Positions 11,601 through 24,119 of a DNA stretch of 64,000 bases are shown piece by piece. The notes under the pieces are model-generated. The model saw nothing but the letters and a program-made list of their open reading frames with translations. It had not been told where the DNA came from and did not search any database. Source of the stretch: Boswellia sacra (taxonomy: Eukaryota; Streptophyta; Magnoliopsida; Sapindales; Burseraceae); the NCBI GenBank assembly GCA_013180625.2, contig SNVD02007100.1:124001-188000 (forward strand), read 5' to 3'. Within the stretch, counting starts at the first letter, position 1. The number at the start of each line of letters is the position of its first letter. Position numbers and translations under genes: made by a program.

Positions 11601-14153
11601 TCTAACACATATTGCAAAAATGTGAATTCCATGAGATGTGAACTCTTTTAATGCCTAATTTATGTGTCATCATAAAATTGTTAGTCCTTCGAATTTTTGT
11701 GCTTGAATCTTGGAAAGTTTTTTTCATTGTTTGACTACTCTTTTTTTATTTTATTTTTGGGATTAATTTGTAGAGTTCTTTCACTGATTGGATGTTGAAG
11801 AAGTTAACTGCTGTGGTTAATTGTAATATTTGAGCCCTAGACTTCACCACCCTCTTGCAGAAGTATTTCTTAATTTGCTAAGCCAACTTTGGCATCTTGA
11901 GCTTCTAATAAATGAGGTCACAATGCTGATTTTGTCTTGAACTCTTTTGTTTGCTTGGGAAATGGAAGTTTATCCATCCAGGACTTCTGAGTACATGTCC
12001 TTACATCTTCAAAATTGTAGAATGTGGAAGTGGCTTAGTTTTTGCATCCATAGTTCTTGGGGAAGTTCTTGTAATTCTGATTAAGACTCTGTATTGTTGT
12101 GCCAATGGTTTTGCATGAACAGTGGACGCAAATCCAGATTGAATATCAATTTTTTTTTTCTCAATTAATACAAGTCTTTTGTTTCCTTCAAAAGTAAATA
12201 AATAAAAAATAGATTAAACTATAAAGATTGAAGGAAAAATTCAAAAATGCCCCAAATTATTGGGCTTCTTTGATAAATTACTATGTCCCTGAAAATTTGT
12301 ATGTTATGATCTTGTCTGACATTCGATAGTGTCTAACAGGTGCATCGGACAGTGTCCAACAATCAACAGAAGGTCATAGCATACAAATTTTTAAGGATAG
12401 GATCAATTTTGCGCCACACTTAAATTTGGGACATTTTTTGAATTTTCTGAAGATTGAATATCAGATTAATGCTAGGATATTTTGCTATAATGTAATGAGC
12501 TTTCTTTCACATGCATAGAATGATCTGTTTAACCTGTTACGTGAGATGTTTTCTGACAAGCATGTTGGAATCTCTTAAATAGGGTGTTTATGTTGGGTGT
12601 GTCGTAATTCTCATTCTGGATGGTGATGAAGCTGTCTCCTAATAAGAAGATTACCAGGTGTAGTGACAAGTTTGATATTATACTTTAAGCTTATTTTCTA
12701 GCAATGATTTTGGGTCATTGATAGGCTGTTCGACGGTAACTTTTTCTAAAAATAAATGGTATAGTATCTGCTTGCTTGATTTTCAACTTTTAAAATGCTC
12801 TAAGATGTTGTTTTAGGATAACTGCTGATGCTTAGCTGTTGTACATATTCCGGCAGTCTTCTTGACTTTACCGTCCAATTTGCCTAAACCAGATACCAAT
12901 TAATAATTTATTCTTGTGAAACTTGCTTCTGTTGCACCTTATTAAAACTTAATCTTCTTCTAAACCCTCTCGATTGTACAAACTTGTAGGATGCCCTCTC
13001 TGCAAGTGAATAGATTTCTTGTCACAAGTCACAGCATATTAGTATGGAGATTCCTGTGTTCTTCTTAGTGCAGTAATATAAAGTTCTCTCACTGTAAAAG
13101 AAACATAAATAGAGAGAAAAAAAAGGTTTAACTGAAGAGGTCAACAAGATTTGGAAGGAAAGCATCTCTAGATTCATAATTTGATTGGCAAGATGATTTT
13201 CTTTTGATTGTTTATTTGAATATAATAATTGGCTAAACCATATTCACCTTGGGTTTTATCTTCGACATTAGTAATGGATTTCATATAAGCGCATGAGAGC
13301 CATCCCAAAATTTGGAATAAAGAAAAGCTTTGTTATTGAGCTAGCTAGGTGAAATTTCTAATATTAAATCTCTCTCGGGACTGTCTTTTCTTCTTGAGTT
13401 GTGGGACACAACATTTGTTTAGTTTCTTTATGGCATTTCTCTTGTATTTTTTTGTTTTCCCTCCTGTTGAACCAAATCGTTAATCCTTAGCTCCTTAGTT
13501 TGGCAAAGAACTTCTCATTTTGCCCTTAATTTTTGTCCTTTGACCTGTACCTCCCATGGATGTTTTTTTCAGTGTTTTTGGCTTGCAGATCATCTGCAGA
13601 CCGGAATTCAGTTATGCATGTTTTGTCTCGAGTGCACAAGGTTCCAAAACATGGATTTCCTGCATGGCTCTGTTGGCCATCCATAATTACACTAAAAAAA
13701 TGAGAATTGTTGAAAGCTCTCCTTCTCTGGCTTATCACTGCAAATTTAACAGCAGCTTCTGAAATTGCTCCTCAGATAATTGGTCTGAGATTGTGGAATT
13801 ATATTCTTTATTCCTTAGGTTATACTCCTTTTGTTGTTCCTTGGATACAGATTTTGAGCAATCTTCAATATGCTTATCTTAAACCTGCATAGTACTAAGT
13901 GATCTTACCATATTTTTAGATAAAGTTCGCTTGTGCTCTAGTTTTCTTACTTATCCTATCAACTCCATGTAACATGCAAATTCTAGCATGGTTTGCTCAA
14001 AAATCTAATTTGCTATTTAAAATGTAGCTTCAAGAAACTACTTAAATCATCTGGCGAATGAATTTATCTATGAAACTATATCAAGCATATGTGCTATACG
14101 CATGATTGACTTCTGGAAAAGGTACATAGTTGTATATAGCGCAATGTGCACAG

Positions 14154-14205
<52 letters not shown>

Positions 14206-17200
14206 TATTTTTAATAAATTATTTTGATGTTGACTGAGATAGAGTTGATACAACCAATATTGATGTCCATTTGAGAATAGCATTTAATTGCATTTATAAT
14301 TTTATCAATGCTAACATGTGGGGACTGATCTAAAATATTTAAGTTTGTTTGGTTTGCATTCTTTTATTCTTTCAAACAGTGATTATGATTTTATTTGAGC
14401 GAAAATTGTTCATTTTTTTACCACGCTCAGCATAATGACATTTTGGGTGTTCTGTGGTTGCTGGTCATGCACTGATGTGATAGGAATTTTATTGATCTCA
14501 TGGTATTGATCTGTGATAAGGAGCCAACAACAAAGCTAAAAGATTAGCGATTACAAAATTAAGAAATCATGCCTGGGATTCTGCCTCTGTGCGAATACAC
14601 TTTCATTTTTCATGCAACCATTATTGTGAGATCAAAATACCTTCCATTAGTGTTAGATCAAAATACCTTTTGTGCTTTGCACCTTCAAACGTTGGAGTGT
14701 TTTGCTTATTAATACATGACCAACTTCTACCCCTCTCTCTCTCTTTAAATTGTCATTAGACCTTCATGTTTTGGTTTTTCTATTTCATATCAAAGTGTTC
14801 CATTCAACTAGTTCTTTCTGCTGTTGCTTTGCATTCTCTGAGGTATATTGGGGTTACCATCCATGTAGCAGGTTTTCAGACAGTTGCTATTTTCATGCAG
14901 AGTGGTGAAGTCGAGAAATCAGTTGCTGCAGTTGATGCAATCAGTGATGTTGTGAAGGATTCACCTCACAAGGTATGCACGTGAAGTAACGTATTACAAT
15001 TCTAAAGCAATTTTCTTCAGCCTCTGGTCCAATAGTGAGCACTCTGCGTGCAGTATTATATTGTTGAAATCTGTTAAAAGAGAGAAAAGAGAATAAAATA
15101 GATAAAGAAGAGAAGGTGAAAGTTGTTTTGTGTTATTGATATGTGAGACTTGCATATATATAGTAGATAAGTCAAAGTAAATTCGGAAATAAAATCACTC
15201 ACAATCAATGCATATTTTCGCCACCTATGCTAGAAGTATTGTAATCTAAAACTTCCATTAACACTCCCCTCAAGTTGGAGCATAAATATTTTTGATGCCC
15301 AACTTGGAAATAAAGATTACAAATAGATATTTGATGACTTTTTTCTGAGCAACATAAACTTTAGAGTCATTCAACTTCACAAAAGTGATAAAGCTTCTAG
15401 AGGATTGACAACAGAAGAGGTAACCATCTCACTCAAACTTCTGGACCAAAGACCCAACTAGTAAGAGACTGAAAATGGAATTATAAGAGACGATGATTTC
15501 TGGTAAGAAGAGACATTTTCGACCACGAATCCGTGGTGAGACTGAAGGGTAGCCGTGGCTTTATCGCTGGCTAGAGGTGATGAGGTCATTTAACAGTAAA
15601 GAGGTTAGATTTGGGATGAAAGTGAAGTTGGGCAGACTAACACATTTGACTAAATTAGGCCAAAATTTTCTAGTGACTAAAAGAGGGTTTTTGTATTTTC
15701 AGATACACCCTCAGGAAATTTGAAAAGGCCCAAAAGTTCTCATAAAATTGAAAAGACCCCCTGATGCAAGAAATACAAGTTTTACTGCATGAGGACAAGA
15801 TAGGCCAAGAGAATGCGCTTGAAAACAAATAAGAGACTGAAATTAGAAAGAACGCTGGGAGACTATTTTTTTTTTAATTTAATTAAAAAATTAGAAACTT
15901 AATAAGAGAAAAAAGAGGATGAATATATTTATTCATTATAAAAACAAAACCATTAGAGACAAACACAAAAGAAAAGATTTTTTTTTTTTTGGAAAAATAT
16001 TAAAGACTTGAAAGAAAAGAAAGATTGAATCTTTTTCTTCTTCCTTTTCATTTTTGAAAAACAAAAAACAAAAATTTCTAAGAAACACTAACCCGCTCTG
16101 ATACCATATTAAAAGAGAGAAAAGAAAATAAAATTGATAGAGAAGAGAAGGTGAAAGTTGTTTTGTGTTATTGATATGTGAGACTTACATATATATAGTA
16201 GATAAAACAAAGTAAATTCGGAAATAAAATCACTCACAATCAATGCATATTTTCACCACCTACAATAGAATTGTTGTAATCTAAACCTTCCATATAAGTT
16301 CTAACAAAATCCCTAAATTTTATCTTCTATAATAACTTCCGTACGCAAGTTTCTTTCTTTTCTGCCATTTTTATGATGATTGAGTTGGTATTAATAACTG
16401 ATTTTATGATGCAAATTTTAATATAAATTTGTTTCATTAAACAAAGTTTTTACATTGTTTCGCTTTCTGATTTCTGGAAAGATAATCCGTATCAACTGAA
16501 ATTGTTCTAGGAGCACCTGAACAATTTCCCTTTTATGGAGGAACACCCTAGCTGAGTTAATGAAGATGATAGGGGAAAATATGAAAAAGTAAACTTATGT
16601 TTTTTTATTTTATTTTATTTTATTTTTTTTCTGCTTGAAACTAAGGTTGGCTAGGTACAGATAGTCCAAGTAAGATATGTTGGCTTCCTAAATAAATGGT
16701 AACATATGTTAGCTTTCCTTGGACTGGTATTTTGTCTTACAAAGGTTAAAGAACCTCTTGGTATCCAAAAGATTTTAGCTGATATTAGATCTAAGTTTTT
16801 GTAGAGAATGTTGTAATATCACATTTAGTTGGCACTATATACCAATAAAAACTTTAACCCTGGGTTTTAGAAAGGGAAAACTCAACTTCTTTTCTTCTTC
16901 CTTCTCCTTTTTTTTGGGGGTTACTAGTATGCAATATGAGGATTAAAGGTTACTTATGTGGCTGATATTATAAGTAAAGTATTCTATCTAGAAAAGATGC
17001 TAAAATATTTTGGGAAAGAAAGGAGAAGAAAAGAGAGAGAGAGATTGCTAAATTTACCTTAGAAACACAAAGGCCAGCAAAGTTTTATGATCCTCAATTT
17101 CCAACTTAGAGGCTAGAGGTTTAAATCGTCTGGGGCCACTTACCTGAGATGTTATGTCCTATGGATTTCTTAATTACTGAAAGCTGTGAGGTCCAAGATT

Positions 17201-20200
17201 AGTGTTTTGAACCAGATTACCAAAGGTTTCTGGGTGTTTTGCTTTTTCTTTTTCTTTTTTTTTTTAAATTTTTAAAGAAGAAAAAAAAAATTCCCTTAGC
17301 CCTTAACAGGGTATTTGTGTGTAAGTGCAGATTGTAATCTAAGCAAATCGCAGTTACTTATTATGGTATTCAAGTGACTTGCAATGTAAAGCATCCTCGT
17401 GGATGCTTGTCATGTTATCATCCTTCATATTTCATATCCGCTTTCTGGATAGTCTGATTAGCTATGGCAACTGACCCAAAGAAGGTTTGCATTTCAGATT
17501 TGTTTATGAGATATTATTTGATTCATTGAACTTCCATGGGATTAAAATACGTAGCAAATATGCTTTATGTTGTCTGTTTGAGTCTGTACTTTTCCTTTTT
17601 AAGTGCAGCTGATATTATATTTTCTCTTGGCATTTTTTCTTGATCTTCTTTTTGCTAATGAATTGTTGCTGCAGATCTTCATTGGTGGAATATCAAAGAC
17701 TTTGTCGTCAAAAATGGTAAAATGATTTCAAAGATTTCAATGCTTTATAGTCAATAACAACTTCACAATGACTTGTGTCCCCATTCATTCTTTCCTCTGT
17801 GTGTGTGTGTTTTTCAAATCGCTTTTCCCATTCTTTCCTTCTCTTGCCTCCATTTGTTCTTTGTTTATTTTTTGTAATTTGTTAAGTCTTTTGAATTAAC
17901 TAGGCATGTATGTTCCTTTTCTAGGTGATGGAGATTGCTTCTGCATTTGGACCTCTGAAATCATACCACTTTGAAGTCAATGAAGATCATGATGATTCAT
18001 TTGCTTTCTTGGAGGTAATATGGCATGTCTGTACTTTTGTGTTACATTTGTTGTTTTGAATGTCTTACAATAAGCTAAAATTAGTGTAGTTGATATCTTT
18101 CTTACCTATGCAGCCCGCCCGTGTTGTGGTGCATTGCACCTTTGTCATGTGAATTTATGATTCATTGTTCGCAACAAGCAATTTCACAACTTATTCATTA
18201 TCTAGTCCAGGATAAGTTTTTGAATATTTCATATCATGATTATTTGATTATTCTATGTAGCATTATTAGATGATTTAAGTTGTTCAACAATGTTTATTTT
18301 AATGCAAATACTTGTGAAATGCATAACTGTGTATGTCCATTTTAAGAAATTGAATGATAACTCAATTTGCTCAAGGTTCACTCTGGCATTTTTGTGTTTG
18401 TGTTCGTGTGTGTGTGTGTGTTTTTGGTGTCCTTGTCAAGTGTTTTCCACAAAAGGATTATGTGATTCAAGCGTGGTAAAGTTCCTTTTTCTTTCTTTTA
18501 ATATAAAAAAAAGGTTTCATGATGTGTGGTGATTTAGGTTTCTAATTTACTAGAATAGCCTCTATAAAAAGTTCTTTCTAATGGTAAATATTGCTGCCTT
18601 TCTTATAGTGTTACATATAGATGGGCCTTGTAGTTTTTAAAAACTGTTAGAAATCCTGCTCAGTTATTAAGATTGCTTCAAAAATCTCCTTGGAAATGAT
18701 CAGAAACCTCAAATGTTGGAGTGGTTATCAATGGGGTTCTGCAACCTGCCTGTCTTTTAACCATAGTAGGGAAGTTCAGAGATATTTCTGTCTTTTGAAT
18801 TTAATATTAACTAAATAAGTACCCTAAAGGATGGGCAACTCGCATTCCAGTTAAGGGAAGAAAGGAGATGTGGGAGGAAATTAATTATCTTGTCATATTT
18901 GCTAATTGATTTTCTGCAAAGTCAATGTCGTCTTCTGAAGTTTATTGGCTTTGTGAGAGTGATTGTACATTGTTCATGTTGATTGCATTTGACTACCAAC
19001 AATTAGTTTAATAAGCCAGTTCAGTTGATTATGGTTGATTGCTTCTGTGATATGATCCTGAATCTATTAAGAAGAGACCATGTTCATTGTTATAGGGACC
19101 ATTTAGAAATATACTGCATGCAAAACTATGTTGCCTTTTCAACTTTATATTACTATAAATGTCATCACTTCGCTTTCCCTTTGACTTTTTCTTAATATTG
19201 GACATCAATCCTCATTGTCTTCTGATCTTGACTGTTTTTGATGTTCTACTCAGTTTGTAGACCAATCAGTTACTTTCAGAGCTTGTGCGGGTCTAAATGG
19301 CATGAAGTTGGGAGGGCAAGTACTAACTGCAGTTCAAGCTGTTCCAAATGGATTATCCTTGGTATTTATCATCCTTTGTATTACATTTTTGAGTGGGGAC
19401 TGCAATCAAATTCTCTTTCATTGTTAAACTTGTTATTTTCAATGTGAGATACGTACTAACCAAATGAGATAACAAATGATAGGAAAATATTGGAAATTTA
19501 ACATTTTATGGGATCCCTGAACATGCAATTTCACTTCTCGGGAAGCCGACTCAAGTCTTGAAGCTTAAAAATGTGGTACGTTATTGGATCAGAATGTGGT
19601 TATTTTGATTACTTTTTGTTTCTGTTGAAACCTGATGATTATTTTTTAATGATTAATATTATCAATATCTTTTAGATAAAGGTTCTTGTGTTTTCTTTTT
19701 TGATGTTAATTAGTTCAATCCAGACGGCCTTACATCTTTGTCTGATTTGGAAGTTCAAGAAGTACTGGAAGATGTGCGCTTAGAGTGTACAAGGTGTGTG
19801 AAAGAACCATTTAGCGTTCCTATCTTTCCTCCATGGTGGTATAAACCAATTTTTTATTTTTATTGAAATTAAGTCCATCAATCTATGCTGCAGATTTGGT
19901 AGTGTTAGATCTGTTAACTTTGTCAAGTATGGAGATAGTCACATAACTAACGTGGAAGAATGTGAAGCTAATGACAATAAGGCATCTGCCCAAGTCGAGC
20001 AAAACTTAAGTTGTGACAACACAAATGAGAAGGGAGATAGCTTAGAAGATGTTATTAACCGTCAGTCAAAAGGAATTGACAGATTGGAGTTCCCTGACGA
20101 AGCCAAAGAAGACGAAGCCAAAGAAGTTAAGGACATTGATGAAGTTGAAGGCAACAGCTGTAATGAAAATAAGCCTGGAGGTAACCTGGTGGATGAACCA

Positions 20201-20683
20201 TGTCAGCCTGGTAAGCTTGACAGTAACTTGGCTGTTGAAAACCTAGCCCAGGAGAGCATATCTGAAGGAATTGCTCAAGAAATCTCTGAGCAGCCGAACA
20301 CTGTGAAGTATGATTCATGCTGTCATGATGTCAAAGTTGCATCTAATATCAAAATGGAGCACATCAATTTGGATAAAAAATCTTTAAGTGAAGAAGAAAC
20401 GAATCTTGAGGGTGTCAACAAAAACTTGCGGGAAGCTTCTGCTGGCTTGGATGGAGGGGTGGAAATACATTCAAATGCTACTGATAGTGATGATAAAGAT
20501 GACAAGAAACATGATCAAAATGTTGGACACGTTTTTGAAGCTGGCTGTGTTTTCGTGGAATACAGAAGATCAGAAGCCTCATGCATGGCAGCACATTGTT
20601 TGCATGGACGATTATTTGATGATCGGATTGTGACTGTGGAATATGTTCCTCTTGATATTTACAAAAAAAGATTTTCAAAATGA
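8616..20683 (+). CDS. U2AF65-like RNA-binding splicing factor (RS region, two RRMs, UHM)
   Basis: Coding exons: 8616-10148, 10248-10385, 14901-14972, 17675-17716, 17925-18014, 19254-19361, 19483-19575, 19714-19793, 19894-20683. Phases agree at every junction and give 981 aa. Residues 1-460 are rich in Arg, Ser, Lys and Asp, with SR/RS dipeptides near 290-305. RRM1 (about 469-553) has RNP2 LYVENI and an RNP1-like QALVEFLT. RRM2 (about 581-660) has IFIGGI and DSFAFLEF. The C-terminal U2AF-homology motif starts near 685 and ends with an Arg-x-Phe (RLF, 958-960), the signature of UHM domains. The UHM is interrupted by about 190 acidic residues (737-928). U2AF65 family members bind the polypyrimidine tract at 3' splice sites in the nucleus; similarity suggests a related role. 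A perfect TACTAAC branch-point sequence (19454-19460) lies before the exon at 19483. Confidence 0.92.
11461..11530 (+). repeat. 35-bp tandem duplication in intron
   Basis: Two adjacent copies (11461-11495 and 11496-11530) share gtttgcaattagttgattag and differ at one position. Intronic, in the long intron between coding exons 2 and 3. Confidence 0.85.
12233..12449. mobile_element. 217-bp Mutator-type MITE in intron
   Basis: A perfect 9-bp direct repeat AAGATTGAA flanks the element (12224-12232 and 12450-12458). The ends form an inverted repeat: ggaaaaattcaaaaatg at the left and its imperfect complement cattttttgaattttctg at the right. Arm similarity continues inward for roughly 70 bp (tgtatgttatgatctt against aaggtcatagcataca). 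No coding capacity. A 9-bp target duplication is typical of Mutator-like elements. It lies in intron 2 of the U2AF-like gene, between coding exons 2 and 3. Confidence 0.8.
14156..14199. repeat. (TA)n microsatellite
   Basis: About 21 uninterrupted TA units in the long intron of the U2AF-like gene. Confidence 0.95.
15072..16306 (-). mobile_element. TRIM-like small LTR retroelement in intron
   Basis: A perfect 5-bp target duplication AAATC flanks it (15067-15071 and 16307-16311). Two direct LTRs lie at 15072-15263 (192 bp) and 16107-16306 (200 bp). Both begin TGTTA on the minus strand and are highly similar; the left one lacks about 8 bp near its start. Inside, a Met-tRNA primer-binding site TGGTATCAGAGC (minus strand, 16095-16106) abuts the 5' LTR, and a polypurine tract (aacttgaggggag, minus strand, about 15264-15277) abuts the 3' LTR. 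The roughly 830-bp interior has no long reading frame, so it is non-autonomous. It is inserted antisense in the intron between coding exons 3 and 4 of the U2AF-like gene. Confidence 0.9.
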
Positions 20684-21180
20684 ACCTGTTTGGGATAATT
20701 GCAAAATTGGAGATGGAGTCAAGGGGCTAATCTCATGTGTTGATGCCATTCTGCCTAATTTTGGCCCTTCGCTGCATCACCTTTCCACAGAACGTCAAGT
20801 TGAATAGATCTACATTGTTGACAAGGATGGTTGGCTTCCACTAGGGAGTACTTTTTTAAAATGGGAGCTTCTTTATGTAGAATGGGTTGAGGGCACTTCC
20901 ATCTCCGTGGCCATATTTAACATTAAAGTAGTTCCAAAAGGATGAGAGATAAGAGGCATTGCAAGTTTATTTCCATTTGATATAATTCATTTGTACTCTT
21001 AACATTGTTTTATCGATGTTGTACGAACTGTTCTTAGTATGGTAGCATGATAACAGCATAATATGCCTGATTGAAAGCTGGTTTCTTAGTTTTGGGGTTC
21101 ATCTTGAAAGGCTCTGCGAAGAGACTTGCCCGGATTTCCATTGATTTAATTTTTAATATAACGTTTCAGTTTGCATTTGA
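20684..21180 (+). other. 3' UTR and downstream region of the U2AF-like gene
   Basis: Follows the TGA stop at 20681-20683. It is non-coding and moderately AT-rich, with several TTTGTA/TAATAT-type plant polyadenylation-like elements between about 20980 and 21065. The exact cleavage site cannot be told. Confidence 0.5.
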
Positions 21181-21189
21181 AAGCTCAAG

Positions 21190-21969
21190 TAGGGGTGTTC
21201 AAAATTACCCAACCCGATCCGATCGGGTTTTATCGGGTTTGTCGGGTTACAGACGGGTTAATGTAATAAAAAAATCCGAAATCGGGTTATAAACTTTGGG
21301 TTTTTTCTAATCGGGTTTAATTCATGTAATCTAACATGTAAGTGTCGAGTATCGAGTAGATAGTGTCGAGTGTCGGATGATGCATTTAACACTAGATATG
21401 TTCGAAAATAATCTGATATCGAGTGTTGATTGTGAATCCGATACGACTGAACATGTAAATGTCGAGTGTCGAGAGTATCGGATGATACATTCGATATTCA
21501 ATGTTTTCGAAAATAGTCTGATATCGAGTGTCGGTTGTGAATCCGATACGACTCGACATGTAAGTGTCGAGTGCCGAATGTCTAGTGTCGAGTGTCGAAT
21601 GTATCATCTGACACTCGATGTCTTCAAAAATAGACTGATATCCAATGTCGGTTGTGAATCCGACACAACTCGACATGTAAGTGTCCAGTGTCGAGTGGAT
21701 AGTGTCGAGTGTCGGATGCATCATCTGACACTCGATGTCTTCGAAAATAGACTGATATTGGGTGTCGGTTGTGAATCAAATACGACTCGACATGTAAGTG
21801 TCAAGTGTCGGGTGGACATGAGAGATCTGACCAAACTGATCATTCGGGTTATATCTCAGATTACATGCTTCAAAAAATCGATTACGAATTTAAAATGTCT
21901 AATCCGATCATGTATCGATTTTGTCGGGTTGGATAAAACTCGACCCGATCCGACCCGTGTGCACCCCTA
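21190..21969. mobile_element. 780-bp hAT-type non-autonomous element
   Basis: Bounded by a perfect 8-bp target duplication AGCTCAAG (21182-21189 and 21970-21977), the size made by hAT transposases. Termini are TAGGGGTG at the left and CACCCCTA at the right, an exact 8-bp inverted pair. Subterminal regions are rich in CCCGA/TCGGG words (ggttttatcgggtttgtcgggt against gacccgatccgacccgtg). The centre is a tandem repeat of four units. Open frames of 197 and 110 codons on the two strands come from this repeat structure and resemble no protein, so I do not call them genes. Confidence 0.88.
21395..21820. repeat. Four tandem ~105-120 bp units inside the hAT element
   Basis: Units begin near 21398, 21502, 21620 and 21736. 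Each contains the words ttcgaaaatagactgatat, ggttgtgaatcc and cgactcgacatgtaagtgt. The spacers between units are made of short gtcgagtgtcg words and vary in length. Confidence 0.85.
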
Positions 21970-21989
21970 AGCTCAAGGGCTGCCTTCAG

Positions 21990-22690
21990 GGCTACTTAAC
22001 GTTTCTCAAATTTGTATTTTGAATCTCAAATAGATTTTGATGGTAAAAATGAGTAATATGATAAATTTAAATTAATATAACATCATTTGAGGTGCATGAT
22101 CGAAGAAATAAAGATGAGATTTATTTTGCGAGCATTTTCAAGGCAAACCTCATAAAAACGTTTATATATTTGTTGATTAGGCTGATTTAACATGGTCAAG
22201 AAAATATATATATATATATATATACACACACGTGTATATATACTTTAACTAATAAGATTTCTTAGTCTTGGGAGAAAACAAATCTAATTCAGTCCAAAGC
22301 TGGGGAACATGTGGTTTAATATAAAATTTCTAAGTAAAGTAAATAAAATTTATTAATTAAAATAAATGCTCAAAAAAAATTATCTGCTACTTGACAAATG
22401 ATTTTTAAAATGGTATAAATATAAATTTCTTTTTTATCTTTTCAAAATAAACTTGTGTGCGTGTGTTTTCACTCTTTTGTAATTTGTTTCTGTAAATACT
22501 AATCGTACATAATTTTAGAAATTCATATCCAATTTGCTGTAAGCGTCATTCTAAATTTTGAGGGGGGTGAAAAACGAAAAAAACAAAAAAGGTTTGAGTG
22601 ACAAGTTGATATCGTTATCCGACCACACACACCTCCGCTCTCTCCAAAACACAAAGCGGATAACAGAAGTGTTTCTGTTTTTCAAAAACA
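21990..22690. promoter_or_regulatory. Intergenic region and promoter of plastid bL28 gene
   Basis: AT-rich, with a (TA)n run at about 22206-22224 and a short CA run after it. The segment just before the bL28 start (22560-22729) turns A/C-rich on the plus strand, as in many plant 5' leaders. No TATA box is certain. Confidence 0.4.
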
Positions 22691-22729
22691 CAAAACAAAC
22701 CCGCACATAGCAACTAGAGAGAAGAAACA

Positions 22730-24119
22730 ATGGCAACAATGGCAACACTGGTGTTGGGAAACACTTCCAACTCCAAGCTGTGCTTTCGCCCACCACCAAA
22801 TGATCTCACTACGAAAACCAAGCAGGTCTGTTTAGAGCTGGGTTTCCTCGCTTCACAATGGAGTGGCATCAAAATTTCCTACAATCTCCCTCACTCTAGC
22901 CCCACGAACCCCATTTCCTCTTCTTTCGCTCCTGCCCTTCAACCCCTTGCACGTAAATTCTCTATTTCTTGCCATGCCATTGTTTTTATTTCTGTTTATT
23001 TTGCTGACCCTTTGGTTTAAAAAACATAAATTGAATTTTATAAATCTTGAGATTACATAAATTTGTGTACTAAATTGAACTTTTTATATTGTAGTTCAAC
23101 ATGAAGTTCAAGTTTTTGAATTTTTTTGGTTGTATTAATATGTAATGCTTATAGGTACAAATTTAACTGGGATTTTGAGGAGATGAGATTTATTTTCAAA
23201 ATTATCAATTTATGCTTGGAATCTATAGAATGGATTTGAGGCTTTGGTATGCATATTTGTTTACGGATTTGTAAGCTACATGTTAAAAGTAGACTTTAGG
23301 CAACAAATCTCTTTTAAGTTGAATCAATACAATTTTGAAGGTGTCGGTATAAATCTTGCTTAACATGCCTAATGGAAGGGTACACTAGGGGAATTTATTT
23401 ATGTAGAGGGGTTGATTTTAGGGTAAGGAGCTGAATATCAAGTTATGTAGTTTCAAGGTAATAAAATTTCGTTAAGTGTAATGATGAAATTCTAATATTA
23501 GTTCTGTACACGATCTTTATCTTCTGTTATGGACTTTTGAGGGGACAGTTTTGGTGCTAAATAAGGAAATTTCATTAATGCAGTGTTTTATCCTTTTTTC
23601 CCAATTTATTTTTGAATGTTGTTAGAGGGCATTGAGAGTGAAGTATGTTGACGTGGTTGTCTCAGTTTTCGATTATGTTGGCCAGCTTAATGTATATGTT
23701 CAAAATTGTTAACATGCCAGGTATGGCTATGATGTATGGTAAAACAATTGTGAACTTCACTTCTTTAGCTCTGTCTTCTCTGCCAGAATTGTCTAAAACA
23801 ATTTTTCTTTTTTTATGTGTTTTTCAGACATATAAACTAATCGATGCTTGTATATTATCATTTGTAATGTTAACTTATCTTTTCAGGTAGAGTGTGTCCC
23901 TTCACTGGGAAGAAAGCAAACAGGGCAAACAAAGTTTCCTTCTCAAACCACAAGACGAAGAAGCTGCAGTTTGTGAACCTACAGTACAAGAAGGTTTGGT
24001 GGGAAGCTGGTAACCGCTATGTCAAACTGCGCTTATCAACCAAGGCACTGAAGACCATTGAGAAAAATGGATTGGATGCGGTTGCTAAGAAGGCTGGGAT
24101 AGATCTTCGCAAGGAATAA
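22730..24119 (+). CDS. RPL28: 50S ribosomal protein L28 (bL28), chloroplast
   Basis: Exons 22730-22952 and 23887-24119 join inside an Arg codon (C/GT) at a GT-AG intron of 934 bp and give 151 aa. Residues 1 to about 74 are rich in Ser, Thr and Pro with few acidic residues, as in a chloroplast transit peptide. The mature part begins near the [20 protein letters not shown] block, the family signature, and ends IDLRKE. bL28 is a bacterial-type large-subunit protein of the plastid ribosome. Two Met codons occur close together at the start (22730 and 22739); the first is used because it follows the A-rich leader. The gene lies downstream of, and on the same strand as, the U2AF-like gene. Confidence 0.95.

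Noticed and set aside
21377..21970. 197-codon plus-strand and 110-codon minus-strand open frames
   Set aside because: Both come from the tandem units of the hAT element, repeat with the same period and resemble no protein.
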